Positions 44,131-52,297 of a stretch of 64,000 nucleotides of DNA are shown one piece after another. The notes under the pieces were generated by a model. It searched no databases and was not told where the DNA came from. It saw nothing but the letters and a program-made list of their open reading frames with translations. The stretch's first letter is position 1. Each line of letters begins with the position of its first letter. The DNA is taken from contig NZ_LGHK01000037.1 in assembly GCF_001908235.1 (NCBI RefSeq), forward strand, positions 16,324 to 80,323, in the 5' to 3' direction. The DNA is from Bradyrhizobium sp. NAS96.2. GTDB taxonomy: Bacteria > Pseudomonadota > Alphaproteobacteria > Rhizobiales > Xanthobacteraceae. The position numbers were made by a program, and so were the translations under genes.

Positions 44131-44315
44131 CCCGCGTCTTCACCGCGGCGTGAGATTTCCGGACGGCCGGCGGCGCAGGGCGCACGCCGGCCGTTCGTTA
44201 TCCAGAACTGCGTGATGCCGTGCTTTGGCAGAATGGCACAAAGCTGGGGTATGCTGGTCGCATCATTTTCGGGGATCGCCGCCGGCGCGGCGGTCTCGCG
44301 AACAGGAGACCGGCC

Positions 44316-45599
44316 ATGACAAAACCGTTTCCGTCCAAAACCCATATCGGCAACCATCTGCTGCATCCGGAAACCCAGATGCTGAACTACGGCTACGATC
44401 CGCAATTGTCGGAGGGCGCCGTCAAGCCTCCGGTATTCCTGACCTCGACCTTCGTGTTCCGGACCGCCGAGGACGGCAAGGACTTCTTCGATTTCGTCGC
44501 GGGCCGGCGCGAGCCTCCGGAAGGCATGGGGGCGGGGCTGGTCTATTCGCGCTTCAATCATCCGAACAGCGAGATCGTGGAAGACCGGCTTGCGATCTAT
44601 GAGCGCACCGAGAGCTGTGCGCTGTTCTCCTCCGGCATGTCGGCGATCTCGACCACGGTGCTCGCCTTCGCGCGGCCCGGCGACGTGATCCTGCATTCGC
44701 AGCCGCTCTATGGCGGCACCGAGACGCTGTTCACCAAAACGCTGGCGGCGTTCTCGATTGGCGCCGTGGGCTTTGCCGACGGCCTCGACGAAAGCATCGT
44801 GCGCGCCGCCGCCGACGAAGCGATGAAGAAGGGCCGCGTCGCGATGATCTTCATCGAGACGCCGGCCAATCCGACCAACGGCCTGGTCGATATCGCGCTG
44901 ACCAGGCGCGTCGCCGACATGATCGGCAAGGCGCAGGGCTTTACCCCGATCATCGCCTGCGACAACACGCTGCTCGGGCCGGTGTTTCAGCGCCCGATCG
45001 AGCACGGCGCCGATCTGTCGCTGTACTCGCTGACCAAATATGTCGGCGGCCATTCCGACCTGATCGCGGGCGCGGCGCTCGGCTCCAAGAGGCTGATGAA
45101 GGACGTCAAGGCGCTGCGCGGCGCGATCGGCACCCAGCTCGATCCGCATTCCTGCTGGATGATCAGCCGTTCGCTGGAGACGCTGAGCCTGCGCATGGAA
45201 AAGGCCGACCGCAATGCGCTGATCGTCGCCGACTATCTGCGCGACCATCCCAAGGTGGCGACGGTGCATTATCTCGGCCATCACGACGCGGCCTCGCCGG
45301 CGGGCCGCGTGTTCGCCAGCCAGAGCAGTGGCGCCGGCTCGACGTTCTCGTTCGATATCGTCGGCGGGCAAGAGGCCGCCGAAAGATTCCTCAACAGCCT
45401 GCAGATCTTCAAGCTCGCGGTGAGCCTCGGCGGCACCGAGTCGCTTGCGAGCCTGCCGGCGACGATGACGCATTCCGGCGTGCCGGCGGAGATCAGGAAG
45501 AAGATCGGCGTGCTCGATACGACGATCCGGCTCTCGATCGGGATCGAGCATCCGTCCGATCTCGTGGCGGACATCGCGCAGGCGTTGAGCCGGGTGTGA
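44316..45599 (+). CDS. Cystathionine gamma-synthase-family PLP enzyme
   Basis: 427 residues of the Cys/Met-metabolism PLP family: [17 protein letters not shown], the PLP-lysine segment [16 protein letters not shown], and the end [37 protein letters not shown]. Such enzymes make or break cystathionine, or release methanethiol from methionine; the exact reaction cannot be told from sequence. The ATG at 44316 follows ACAGGAGACCGGCC. Confidence 0.9.
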   Translation: MTKPFPSKTHIGNHLLHPETQMLNYGYDPQLSEGAVKPPVFLTSTFVFRTAEDGKDFFDFVAGRREPPEGMGAGLVYSRFNHPNSEIVEDRLAIYERTESCALFSSGMSAISTTVLAFARPGDVILHSQPLYGGTETLFTKTLAAFSIGAVGFADGLDESIVRAAADEAMKKGRVAMIFIETPANPTNGLVDIALTRRVADMIGKAQGFTPIIACDNTLLGPVFQRPIEHGADLSLYSLTKYVGGHSDLIAGAALGSKRLMKDVKALRGAIGTQLDPHSCWMISRSLETLSLRMEKADRNALIVADYLRDHPKVATVHYLGHHDAASPAGRVFASQSSGAGSTFSFDIVGGQEAAERFLNSLQIFKLAVSLGGTESLASLPATMTHSGVPAEIRKKIGVLDTTIRLSIGIEHPSDLVADIAQALSRV

Positions 45600-45626
45600 G
45601 TGAAGGCGTAGGGCAGGAGAAGCGGC

Positions 45627-45923
45627 ATGTTGACGATCACGGCGGTCATCCGCGCCAAGAAAGGTCACGAGGCCACGATGCGGCAGGCATTGCTCGACGT
45701 CGTCGCGCATGTCCGGGCCAACGAGCCGTCGACCGTCGGCTATCACGTCTCGCAGGATGCCGCCGACGCTTGCGTGTTCGCGACCTATGAGCGATACGTC
45801 GACCAGGCCGCCATGGACCGGCACAACAATTCGCCGGCCGTGGCGCGGTTCTTTGAGGTGGCGAAGCCGATCCTCGATGGCGATGTGATCTTGGTCTCGG
45901 CGAGCGAGATCGCGAGCAAATAG
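45627..45923 (+). CDS. Antibiotic biosynthesis monooxygenase-like small protein
   Basis: 98 residues in the ABM fold: LTITAVIRAKKGHEATMRQALLDVVAHVRANEPSTVGYHV and VDQAAMDRHNNSPAVARFF. ABM proteins are small dimeric monooxygenases or quinol-binding proteins. The ATG follows GCAGGAGAAGCGGC. It follows the PLP enzyme gene by 27 bases and may be in one transcript. Confidence 0.85.
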   Translation: MLTITAVIRAKKGHEATMRQALLDVVAHVRANEPSTVGYHVSQDAADACVFATYERYVDQAAMDRHNNSPAVARFFEVAKPILDGDVILVSASEIASK

Positions 45924-45954
45924 GCGGGCGGTCGGCTGGTGCGCTCGGTGCGTG

Positions 45955-46305
45955 CTAGGCTTTCTTGACGAACTCGGACTTCAGGTTCATGGCGCCGATG
46001 CCGTCGATCTTGCAGGCGATGTTGTGTCCGTCGCTGCCTTCGGTGAGACGGATGTTCCTGACCTTGGTGCCGCCCTTGACGACCGACGACGAGCCCTTGA
46101 CCTTGAGGTCCTTGATGACGATGACACTGTCGCCGTCGGTCAGCGGATTGCCATGCGCATCGCGCACACCCGCATCCTGCGAGGTCGCGGCAGTTGCAGT
46201 CGCCTCCGCGCTCCATTCATGGGCGCATTCCGGGCAAACCCAGAGCGCGCCATCCTGATAGGCATGCTCGGAATTGCATTTCGGGCAGTTCATTGCGGCG
46301 TCCAT
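45955..46305 (-). CDS. yjdM: Zinc-ribbon protein YjdM (PhnA)
   Basis: 116 residues from ATG 46305; the ATG at 46293 ([10 protein letters not shown]) matches the family start better. The zinc ribbon is CPKC...CPEC, and the C-terminal domain has [31 protein letters not shown]. The family was named for a phosphonoacetate hydrolase-like locus but its function is unsettled. Convergent with the monooxygenase-like gene. Confidence 0.9.
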   Translation of the reverse strand: MDAAMNCPKCNSEHAYQDGALWVCPECAHEWSAEATATAATSQDAGVRDAHGNPLTDGDSVIVIKDLKVKGSSSVVKGGTKVRNIRLTEGSDGHNIACKIDGIGAMNLKSEFVKKA

Positions 46306-46380
46306 TGCTCGACATCATCTCCATCGTGACCGGCGCACCGTAGGGTCCCGGACGGGTAACGCAAGGGAAAATCCACCGAT

Positions 46381-47370
46381 TTACGGCGTGATCCCGCCGG
46401 CTTTCGCGATCAGCTCGAACGAGCGCAGCCGCTTCTGGTGATCGTAGACGTCGGACACGATCATCAATTCGTCGGCGCCGGTCTCGGCGACCAGCGCATC
46501 GATGCCGGCGCGCACCGTCTCGGGCGAGCCGACGATGGAGCGCTCCAGCATCCGCATCGCCTGGACTTTCTCCTGTGGCGACCAGTAGGTCTCGATGTCG
46601 TCGATCGGCGGCTGGCTGAGGCCGCGCGCGCCGCGGAAGATGTTGGTGAACGACATCTGCTGCGTGGTCGCAAGCCGCCGCGCTTCCGCGTCGGTGTCGG
46701 CGGCGATGATGTTGACGCCGACCATGGTGTAGGGCTGCGCGAGCTGCTCCGACGGCTTGAATCGGGCGCGATAGATCTGCAGCGCCTGGAGCAGCAGCTC
46801 GGGGGCGAAGTGCGAGGCGAAAGCGTAGGGCAGGCCGAGCTCGCCGGCCAGCATCGCGCCAAAGTTGCTCGAGCCGAGAATCCACAGCGGCACGTCGGTG
46901 CCCGCGGCCGGCACCGCCTGGATGCGCTGGTTGGGACCGGCGGCGGCGAGGAAGGCCTGCACCTCGAGCACGTCCTGCGGAAAGTTCTCGGCTGACTCGG
47001 GCGTGCGGCGGAGCGCGCGCAGCGTCAGCTGATCGGTGCCCGGCGCGCGGCCGAGCCCGAGGTCGATCCGATCCGGAAACAGCCGCGCCAGCGTGCCGAA
47101 TTGCTCGGCGATGACATACGGCGCGTGGTTCGGCAGCATAATGCCGCCGGCGCCGACCCGGATAGTGTTGGTGCCCGCCGCGATATGCCCGATCACGACC
47201 GACGTCGCGGCGCTCGCGATCCCCGCCATGTTGTGGTGCTCCGCCACCCAGATGCGGCGATAGCCGAGCGCCTCGGCATGGCGGGCGACATCGCGCGCAT
47301 TGTACAGCGCGCCGCGCGCATCGGTCTCTTCGGTGACGCGGACGAGGTCGAGGATGGAGAGGGCGGCCAC
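46381..47370 (-). CDS. LLM-class flavin-dependent oxidoreductase
   Basis: 329 residues of the bacterial luciferase-like monooxygenase fold: [75 protein letters not shown] and the [12 protein letters not shown] segment. These enzymes use reduced FMN or F420 and oxygen; substrate unknown. The group resembles YhbW-like proteins. The gene stands alone. Confidence 0.92.
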   Translation of the reverse strand: MAALSILDLVRVTEETDARGALYNARDVARHAEALGYRRIWVAEHHNMAGIASAATSVVIGHIAAGTNTIRVGAGGIMLPNHAPYVIAEQFGTLARLFPDRIDLGLGRAPGTDQLTLRALRRTPESAENFPQDVLEVQAFLAAAGPNQRIQAVPAAGTDVPLWILGSSNFGAMLAGELGLPYAFASHFAPELLLQALQIYRARFKPSEQLAQPYTMVGVNIIAADTDAEARRLATTQQMSFTNIFRGARGLSQPPIDDIETYWSPQEKVQAMRMLERSIVGSPETVRAGIDALVAETGADELMIVSDVYDHQKRLRSFELIAKAGGITP

Positions 47371-47760
47371 GGCGGCTCCGGAGCGTTAGGGACGGGGAGC
47401 CGGAGGTATTTGGCTGTGTCCAGGTGGGGGCGAAACGGCGGGGCAGCCGGTTCATGCAGTTGCATATGGATACGGTTCGCGTGTGGGTCAATCCGCCGAA
47501 CTACGCGCCCCAAAATATCGAAAACAACCCCATGCAAAGGAGCGGTTGCCGGCGGCACTCGGAAAAGCGACTTGACGCGTCGGGCAAATCAGCGGTATTT
47601 TTCCATTATTCCGAAATTGTGAAGTTGGCGTCGGATGGGTAGCGCGACTTGCCCGCCGTAGCTCGACGAGCGAAGGCGGAAGCGAAACCCATCATTTGTG
47701 ACCTTGGCCAGCAAGCGATGGGTATCGCTGCGCTCCACCCATCCTACGCATCACCCCGCG
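47371..47760. other. Repeat-rich gap
   Basis: 390 bases with no gene I can support. The stretch ACTTGACGCGTCGGGCAAAT to GCGTCGGATGGGT (about 47570-47640) looks like a dispersed repeat of this group, followed directly by a mosaic palindrome at 47634-47749. Confidence 0.5.
47634..47749. repeat. Family 1 repeat, mosaic copy C
   Basis: Inner part matches copies A and B (GCGACTTGCCCGCCGTAGCT ... GAGCGAAGGCGGAAGCG), but the arms carry GATGGGT...ACCCATC as in copy D at 50215-50296 instead of GGCGGGT...ACCCGCC, and the right half is AGCGATGGGTATCGCTGCGCT then CCACCCATCCTACGC. Confidence 0.8.
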
Positions 47761-48576
47761 TTACGTTCGCCGGCCATCGCCGGCGAAGCGTCGCGTCACG
47801 CCCCAGACGATCGCCGCGGTGGCTGCCGTTGCGATCAGATGCTTCAAGGTGTGTCCGCTGACGAAGCCGAGCGTGTTCGCGATTGGATGGTCGAGCACCT
47901 CGGCGAGCTTGGCCAGGACGTACAGCCCCATCGCGACCGCGAACGCAATGCGCTCAGTGCGCGGCGCGCGATGGATCGACTGCCAGAGCGGGATCAGGAC
48001 CAGCGGGAGCACCTGCAGCAGCAGATACGGCCGCAGGTCGCCCGCACCATGCCGATCTGTATAGACCCACCACGCGACGCTGGCTGCGGCGTAGAGCCCG
48101 AGACCGATCGCTTCGATGTTCGCCTTTGATCCGCCCTGCGCGCCGCGGACACCGACCAGCAGGCCTGCGCCGGCGAGCGCGATCGGCAGCATGTCCCAGG
48201 TCAGCCGGCCGTTGCCGGGGGCGAGGTGAAAGTAGGCGGAGCCGAACGCGGTCAGCAACAGCCCGATCAGGAACAGCCGATAGCCCGACCATGCGGCGCG
48301 GAACTGATCGCTGTCGCGGTGGGGCCAGAGCGCCAGCCAGCCCCAGATCGCGACCAGGGCGAAGCCTGCGTTAGAAAGCACGTCGCCTGCGTGGGGGATG
48401 CCCGACACAGCCGAGTTGTCGGCGAAATCGTTGTAGTGGGCCGGCTGCGCGATGCGTCCATGCACCGCGAATGCCGCAATGATGCCGATCGTGATGATCG
48501 CCGGGGTGACTTTCAGCCACGGTTTCACGGGCCGCTCGGACCCGGTCAATCCGTCCATCGGGAAGGTCGTTTGCAT
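47761..48576 (-). CDS. Ceramidase-like (CREST superfamily) membrane protein
   Basis: 271 residues with about seven membrane helices. Segments HYNDFADN, SAYFHLAPGNGRLTWDMLPI and SGHTLKHLIA give the H/D-x-x-H pattern of metal-dependent membrane hydrolases of the alkaline ceramidase/CREST clan. The ATG at 48576 (GGAG upstream) is used; the frame extends to 48591. Two palindromic operator-like sites lie just upstream. Physiological lipid substrate unknown; a bacterial ceramidase role is an inference. Confidence 0.75.
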   Translation of the reverse strand: MQTTFPMDGLTGSERPVKPWLKVTPAIITIGIIAAFAVHGRIAQPAHYNDFADNSAVSGIPHAGDVLSNAGFALVAIWGWLALWPHRDSDQFRAAWSGYRLFLIGLLLTAFGSAYFHLAPGNGRLTWDMLPIALAGAGLLVGVRGAQGGSKANIEAIGLGLYAAASVAWWVYTDRHGAGDLRPYLLLQVLPLVLIPLWQSIHRAPRTERIAFAVAMGLYVLAKLAEVLDHPIANTLGFVSGHTLKHLIATAATAAIVWGVTRRFAGDGRRT

Positions 48577-48593
48577 CGTCGGCTCCAACAAAA

Positions 48594-48638
48594 ATGAACG
48601 TTGTTCAATAATAGACTAGAAGATTGAGCAATGTTCAA
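48594..48638. promoter_or_regulatory. Two palindromic operator-like sites upstream of ceramidase-like gene
   Basis: ATGAACGTTGTTCAAT (48594-48609) and TTGAGCAATGTTCAA (48624-48638) are near-palindromes of the same TTGAAC-x-x-x-GTTCAA type, about 30 bases centre to centre (three helix turns). The pattern is like TetR-family operators. They lie 18-62 bases upstream of the start codon, in the expected promoter position. Confidence 0.6.
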
Positions 48639-48715
48639 GTTGAATTTTGGAGTGAGCAGCCGACGATGAGGGAGGCGCCTCGAGAGTTCCAGTTGAGCTG
48701 CAACGGCGTCGAAAC

Positions 48716-48870
48716 TTCACCTCTCCCTTGGGAGAGATTGATTTGCGCAGCAAATCGGGTGAGGGGTTGCGGCCTATCGAGAGAGCAAGAGCCCTCACCC
48801 GGATTGCATTGGACGATGCTTCGCATCGCCAAGTGCAATCCGACCTCTCCCCAATGGGGAGAGGTGAACC
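48716..48870. repeat. Dispersed inverted repeat, family 6
   Basis: Left arm TTCACCTCTCCCTTGGGAG and right arm CTCCCCAATGGGGAGAGGTGAA are inverted; inner arms ATTTGCGCAGCAAATCGGG and CCGGATTGCATTGGACGATG are less regular. Its appearance is that of an intergenic palindrome of the Bradyrhizobium group. Confidence 0.75.
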
Positions 48871-49066
48871 GAGCGCGCCAAGCCGATTCAACCCAATCTC
48901 ATCGCGCTTTGTTGGCTCACGTCGCGGCTCAGGGCGCGCGGGGCGTCTCGGCGATGCGTGACTTGCCGAAAATGTGCTGATGAAAGCGGCTTACGCCTGC
49001 GGCCGATCCACCCTACCTTCGCGGAGCGCCAACCGCACCCGTAACCGATCCGATCCGGAGCGACCC

Positions 49067-50191
49067 ATTCCCCAACTCATCTTCGGCCTGACCAGCCTCT
49101 TGATCCTGGCCCGCTTCATCTGGCCGCTCGACTGGCCGCTCCCGGCAAAGATCGTCGCAGCGTTGCTGGTGCTGGTCGCCTTGCAGTTTCACCGCTGGAA
49201 CAGACTGTCGTCGGGGTCGGAATTCTCGCCGGAGTTTCCGCGTCCGGTGGTCGCGCTGTTCAACTGGGCGTTCGGTGCGATCATGCTGCTGGCGCTGCTG
49301 CAACTGGCGCTCGATGCCGGGCTGATCGTTGCCGCGGTGATCCACGGCGGCATCGTCGGCGCGCCTGACGGCGTCCGCTACGCACTTGCTGGCGTAGCGG
49401 CCATCGCCGCCGCGATCGGTGTCCATCAGGCGATGCGCATTCCGCCGCTGAACGATATCGAAGTCGCCATCCGCGGACTTCCGCGGCAGTTCGACGGCTA
49501 CACCATCCTGCAACTGACCGATCTTCACATCAGCCGGCTGTTTCCCGCGCCATGGGCGCGCGAGGTCGTCGCGCGATCGAACAAGCTCGGCGCCGACCTG
49601 ATCGCGATCACCGGCGATCTGATCGACGGCACCATCGAGGCGCGGCGGAGCGACATCGCACCGCTGCGCGACCTGATGGCCGCCGACGGCGTCTACGTGA
49701 TCTCGGGCAATCACGAATATATCTTCGGCTATGACGGCTGGATGGCGCACTACGAAGCGTTGGGCCTGCGCTCGCTCGAGGACAGGCACATCACGCTCGA
49801 ACGCGGCGGCGGTCGCCTGGTGATCGCGGGGATTACCGACCGCGCGTCGCGCCACCGGGGGCATTCGATCCGCGACCTTGCCGCGGTTCTCGACGGCGCC
49901 CCCAAAGGCGCGCCAATCATCCTGCTCGACCACCAGCCGAGCGACGCCCGAAACGCCGCACGGCTCGGCGTCGCCCTGCAACTCTCCGGCCACACCCATG
50001 GCGGATTGATCCTGGGCATCGACCGCCTGGCCGCGCGCGCCAATGCCGGCTTCGTCTCGGGCCGCTACGACGTCGACGGGATGACGCTCTACGTCAACAA
50101 CGGCACCGCGCTCTGGCCGGGCTTCGCCTTGCGGCTCGGCCGGCCGTCCGAACTGACGCGGATCACGTTGCGTGTGGCGGACGAGGGCTGA
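49067..50191 (+). CDS. Membrane-anchored metallophosphoesterase
   Basis: Calcineurin-like phosphoesterase with the metal-binding order LTDLHISR (D-x-H), GDLIDGT (GD), SGNHEY (GNHE), and SGHTHGG (GHTH). Upstream are three membrane segments (LIFGLTSLLILARFIWPL, IVAALLVLVALQF, NWAFGAIMLLALLQLALDAGL). The frame is open back to GTG 48974, but that part is derived from a repeat. No ATG lies in the true frame before the first helix; an ATT at 49067 has GGAG 8 bases upstream. The start is therefore uncertain. Confidence 0.85.
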   Translation: MPQLIFGLTSLLILARFIWPLDWPLPAKIVAALLVLVALQFHRWNRLSSGSEFSPEFPRPVVALFNWAFGAIMLLALLQLALDAGLIVAAVIHGGIVGAPDGVRYALAGVAAIAAAIGVHQAMRIPPLNDIEVAIRGLPRQFDGYTILQLTDLHISRLFPAPWAREVVARSNKLGADLIAITGDLIDGTIEARRSDIAPLRDLMAADGVYVISGNHEYIFGYDGWMAHYEALGLRSLEDRHITLERGGGRLVIAGITDRASRHRGHSIRDLAAVLDGAPKGAPIILLDHQPSDARNAARLGVALQLSGHTHGGLILGIDRLAARANAGFVSGRYDVDGMTLYVNNGTALWPGFALRLGRPSELTRITLRVADEG

Positions 50192-50214
50192 GTGATTTGT
50201 TGCGCATGCGATTC

Positions 50215-50296
50215 GTAGGATGGGTAGAGCGCAGCGAAACCCATCATCGTTCCGCGTACGAGATTGATGGGTATCGCTTCGCTCCACCCATCCTAC
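50215..50296. repeat. Family 1 repeat, copy D
   Basis: GTAGGATGGGTAGAGCGCAG ... and CGCTCCACCCATCCTAC: an 82-bp inverted repeat with inner AACCCATCA/TGATGGGT arms. It lies just after the metallophosphoesterase gene. Confidence 0.9.
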
Positions 50297-50382
50297 AATA
50301 CCGACGCCGCGACGACCGCACGGTTAAGACATTGGTCATCTCTTTGCTCTCATTTTCACGACCTCATTCAGCAGGAGGCACC

Positions 50383-50655
50383 ATGTCCGACATCACCATT
50401 CCCGGCGGAAAAATTCGTTCCTTCGTCGAGCGGATCGAGAACCTTGACACCGAAATCCAGGAACTCAGCGAGCAGAAGAAGGAAGTCTTCTCCGAGGCGA
50501 AGGGCGACGGTTTCGACGTGAAGATCCTCAAGGAGATCATCAAGCTGCGCAAGCAGGACCAGGACGAGCGCGACGAGCGTGAGAGCCTGCTCGACCTCTA
50601 CATGCGCGCGATGGAGACCGCGCCGTCAGAAGACAACACCGCGAAAGCGGCGTGA
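50383..50655 (+). CDS. gapR: GapR-family nucleoid protein (DUF2312)
   Basis: 90 residues with the DUF2312 pattern: a short N-terminal strand region, then coiled-coil helices RSFVERIENLDTEIQELSEQKKEVFSEAKGDGFDVKILKEIIKLRKQDQDERDERE. GapR of Caulobacter has this domain and binds overtwisted DNA near replication forks and active genes. The ATG at 50383 follows a strong AGGAGG. Family membership is clear; the role is inferred from Caulobacter. Confidence 0.9.
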   Translation: MSDITIPGGKIRSFVERIENLDTEIQELSEQKKEVFSEAKGDGFDVKILKEIIKLRKQDQDERDERESLLDLYMRAMETAPSEDNTAKAA

Positions 50656-51061
50656 GGTCTGCGGAGGCGCGTCGTGCGCTTCCAAAAGCAGCCAGCGAGT
50701 AGGGCGGGTTAGCGACTTGTCCGCCGTAGCTCATTGAGCGAAGGCGGAAGCGTAACCCGCCGCGATGTTGCCAGCGAAACGGCGGATTACGCCTTCGGCT
50801 AATCCGCCCTACGCCTACTGCTGGCCAGTCAATGGCAAGATAATGTCATGCTCCCTGAAAGGCGAATTGCAGCGCGATTATTTCAGCAGCGCGGCGACAG
50901 CCACATAATCCGTCCAAACCGATCGGCGATCTCAGAATAAACCTATCGACGCCACGGAAACACCGCGATGCGCCTTCCGCGCGACGCGTATTGACCGCGA
51001 GCCGCGCGATCCTTATTGGCGAGCGCGGAAAATTCCGATGCAACGATACGGGATGGCCTCG
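50656..51061. other. Gap with repeat, upstream of panD
   Basis: 406 bases with no gene I can support. It contains repeat copy A (50699-50814); the panD promoter must lie in the remainder, where I see no clear consensus. Confidence 0.45.
50699..50814. repeat. Family 1 repeat, copy A
   Basis: GTAGGGCGGGTTAGCGACTT ... GCGAAGGCGGAAGCGTAACC ... GGCGGATTACGCCTTCGGCT AATCCGCCCTACGC. Nested inverted arms make a long hairpin. Copy B at 52180 is nearly the same. Confidence 0.9.
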
Positions 51062-51451
51062 ATGCAAGTGACTTTGATGAAGGGCAAGATTCATCGCGCG
51101 CGTGTCACCGAAGCGGACTTGCACTACGAGGGCTCGATCTCGATCGACCGCAACCTGATCGAGGCCGCCGGCTTCCTGATCAACGAACGCGTCGACATCT
51201 ACAACATCGACACCGGCGCGCGGTTCTCGACCTATGTGATCGAGGCGCAAGCGGGCTCCGGCACCATTGGCCTCAATGGCGCCGCCGCGCGCCTGGCGCT
51301 GGCGGGCGACAAGGTCATCATCGTGGCCTATGCCGGCTTCGACGCCGAGGAAGCGCGCCGGTTTCGTCCGCGTGTGGTCATCGTTGACGAGAACAACCGG
51401 CGGATTGAGGCGGGCGGGATTTCGTCCGCTGCCGCGTTGGTGGAGGCGTAG
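51062..51451 (+). CDS. panD: Aspartate 1-decarboxylase
   Basis: 129 residues. Makes beta-alanine from aspartate for pantothenate and CoA synthesis. The self-cleavage site YEGSIS (Gly-Ser in the family YEGS motif) and the segments [20 protein letters not shown] and [17 protein letters not shown] match PanD. The ATG at 51062 ([10 protein letters not shown]) aligns with known PanD starts; the frame is open to 51038. It would be cleaved to beta and pyruvoyl-carrying alpha chains. Confidence 0.96.
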   Translation: MQVTLMKGKIHRARVTEADLHYEGSISIDRNLIEAAGFLINERVDIYNIDTGARFSTYVIEAQAGSGTIGLNGAAARLALAGDKVIIVAYAGFDAEEARRFRPRVVIVDENNRRIEAGGISSAAALVEA

Positions 51452-51479
51452 GCCGAGCTCGCCGCGTCGTTTAGTTGCG

Positions 51480-51644
51480 CCGGGCGGGTCGGCGACTTGT
51501 CCGCCGTGTCGCTCTTTCTGCCAGCCGTCATTGCGAGCGAAGCGAAGCAATCCATTGGGCCGCAAACGCGGATAGATGGATTGCTTCGTCGCTGCCGCTC
51601 CTCGCAATGACGCGGAAGGAGAAGTGCTCATCCGCCCTACGCTT
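51480..51644. repeat. Family 1 repeat interrupted by family 2 repeat (nested)
   Basis: Left part GCGGGTCGGCGACTTGTCCG CCG (51484-51506) and right end CATCCGCCCTACGCTT (51629-51644) match the two ends of copies A and B; between them sits a full family 2 palindrome (51526-51612). Confidence 0.8.
51526..51612. repeat. Dispersed 87-bp palindromic repeat, family 2, second copy
   Basis: CGTCATTGCGAGCGAAGCGA AGCAATCCAT ... ATGGATTGCTTCG ... CTCGCAATGACG. Compare 27591-27675. Confidence 0.88.
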
Positions 51645-51756
51645 GCCGAGCAGCCCCCGCCATATAGCCAGTGCATCAATCCTTTGATCTCATTTCGGAC
51701 GCTTTTGTGCGGCGATGGTTGTCGAAAGACGCAGGCAAGGTGATCTGGACGTGGTG

Positions 51757-52152
51757 ATGCTTTCGCGAAGGCTTGTCATTGTTGCTTCTATGCTCGTGCT
51801 CGGGACTTTATCGGTCCGCGCGCAGCAAAGCGCCGAGTATGATGCGTGCATGGACAAGGCCGAAGGGGTGTCGACCAAGATGCTCGATTGCGGCAAGGCC
51901 GAAATCGACAAGTGGGACACGAGGCTCAACACCGCCTATCAAGCCCTTCTCGCCGGGTCGAAGGGCGAGGCCCACGCGCAATTGCTCGGGGAGCAGCGGG
52001 CCTGGCTGAAGCATCACCTCAGCGAAACCCATCGCCTCGCCGCGGACCCCAACAACGGGTCCGTCGCATTCCTCGACTCCCAGGCGTTCGAATTGAAGGA
52101 CATCGCCGACCGCACACTGCTTCTCGAAAAGCGCGCCCACGCCTCGCGGTAG
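51757..52152 (+). CDS. LprI-type (DUF1311) exported protein
   Basis: 131 residues. A signal peptide (MLSRRLVIVASMLVLGTLSVRA) and a domain with paired cysteines: DACMDKAEG, MLDCGKAEIDKWDTRLNTAYQAL and GEQRAWLKHH, typical of the LprI N-terminal domain family, whose founding member inhibits lysozyme. The ATG at 51757 begins the signal peptide. Confidence 0.82.
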   Translation: MLSRRLVIVASMLVLGTLSVRAQQSAEYDACMDKAEGVSTKMLDCGKAEIDKWDTRLNTAYQALLAGSKGEAHAQLLGEQRAWLKHHLSETHRLAADPNNGSVAFLDSQAFELKDIADRTLLLEKRAHASR

Positions 52153-52179
52153 GCGGTACGATCTTGATCGTCAGCGAGC

Positions 52180-52294
52180 AGGGCGGACTAGCGACTTATC
52201 CACCGTAGCTAATGGAGCGAAGGCGGAAGCGTAACCCGGCGCGACTGTTGCTAGCGAAGCGGCGGATTACGCCTTCGGCTAATCCGCCCTACGC
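52180..52294. repeat. Family 1 repeat, copy B
   Basis: GGGCGGACTAGCGACTTATC ... GAGCGAAGGCGGAAGCGTAA ... GGCGGATTACGCCTTCGGCT AATCCGCCCTACGC. It ends 3 bases before the stop codon of the HEPN gene. Confidence 0.9.
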
Positions 52295-52297
52295 TTG

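Larger units (their letters stand above)
48577..49066. other. Gap with operator pair and inverted repeat
   Basis: About 490 bases. It holds the two palindromic sites at 48594-48638, the family 6 repeat at 48716-48870 and a half copy of a family 1 repeat at about 48980-49015. No gene is supported. Confidence 0.5.
51452..51756. other. Gap filled by nested repeats
   Basis: 305 bases between panD and the LprI-type gene, mostly made up of the family 2 repeat inserted in a family 1 repeat (51480-51644). No gene is supported. Confidence 0.6.

Noticed and set aside
43935..45824. 629-codon minus-strand frame across the PLP enzyme
   Set aside because: Shadow of the PLP enzyme and neighbouring genes; no ribosome-binding site or motif.
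47101..47642. Forward frames near the LLM oxidoreductase and repeats
   Set aside because: Partly antisense to the oxidoreductase and partly repeat sequence.
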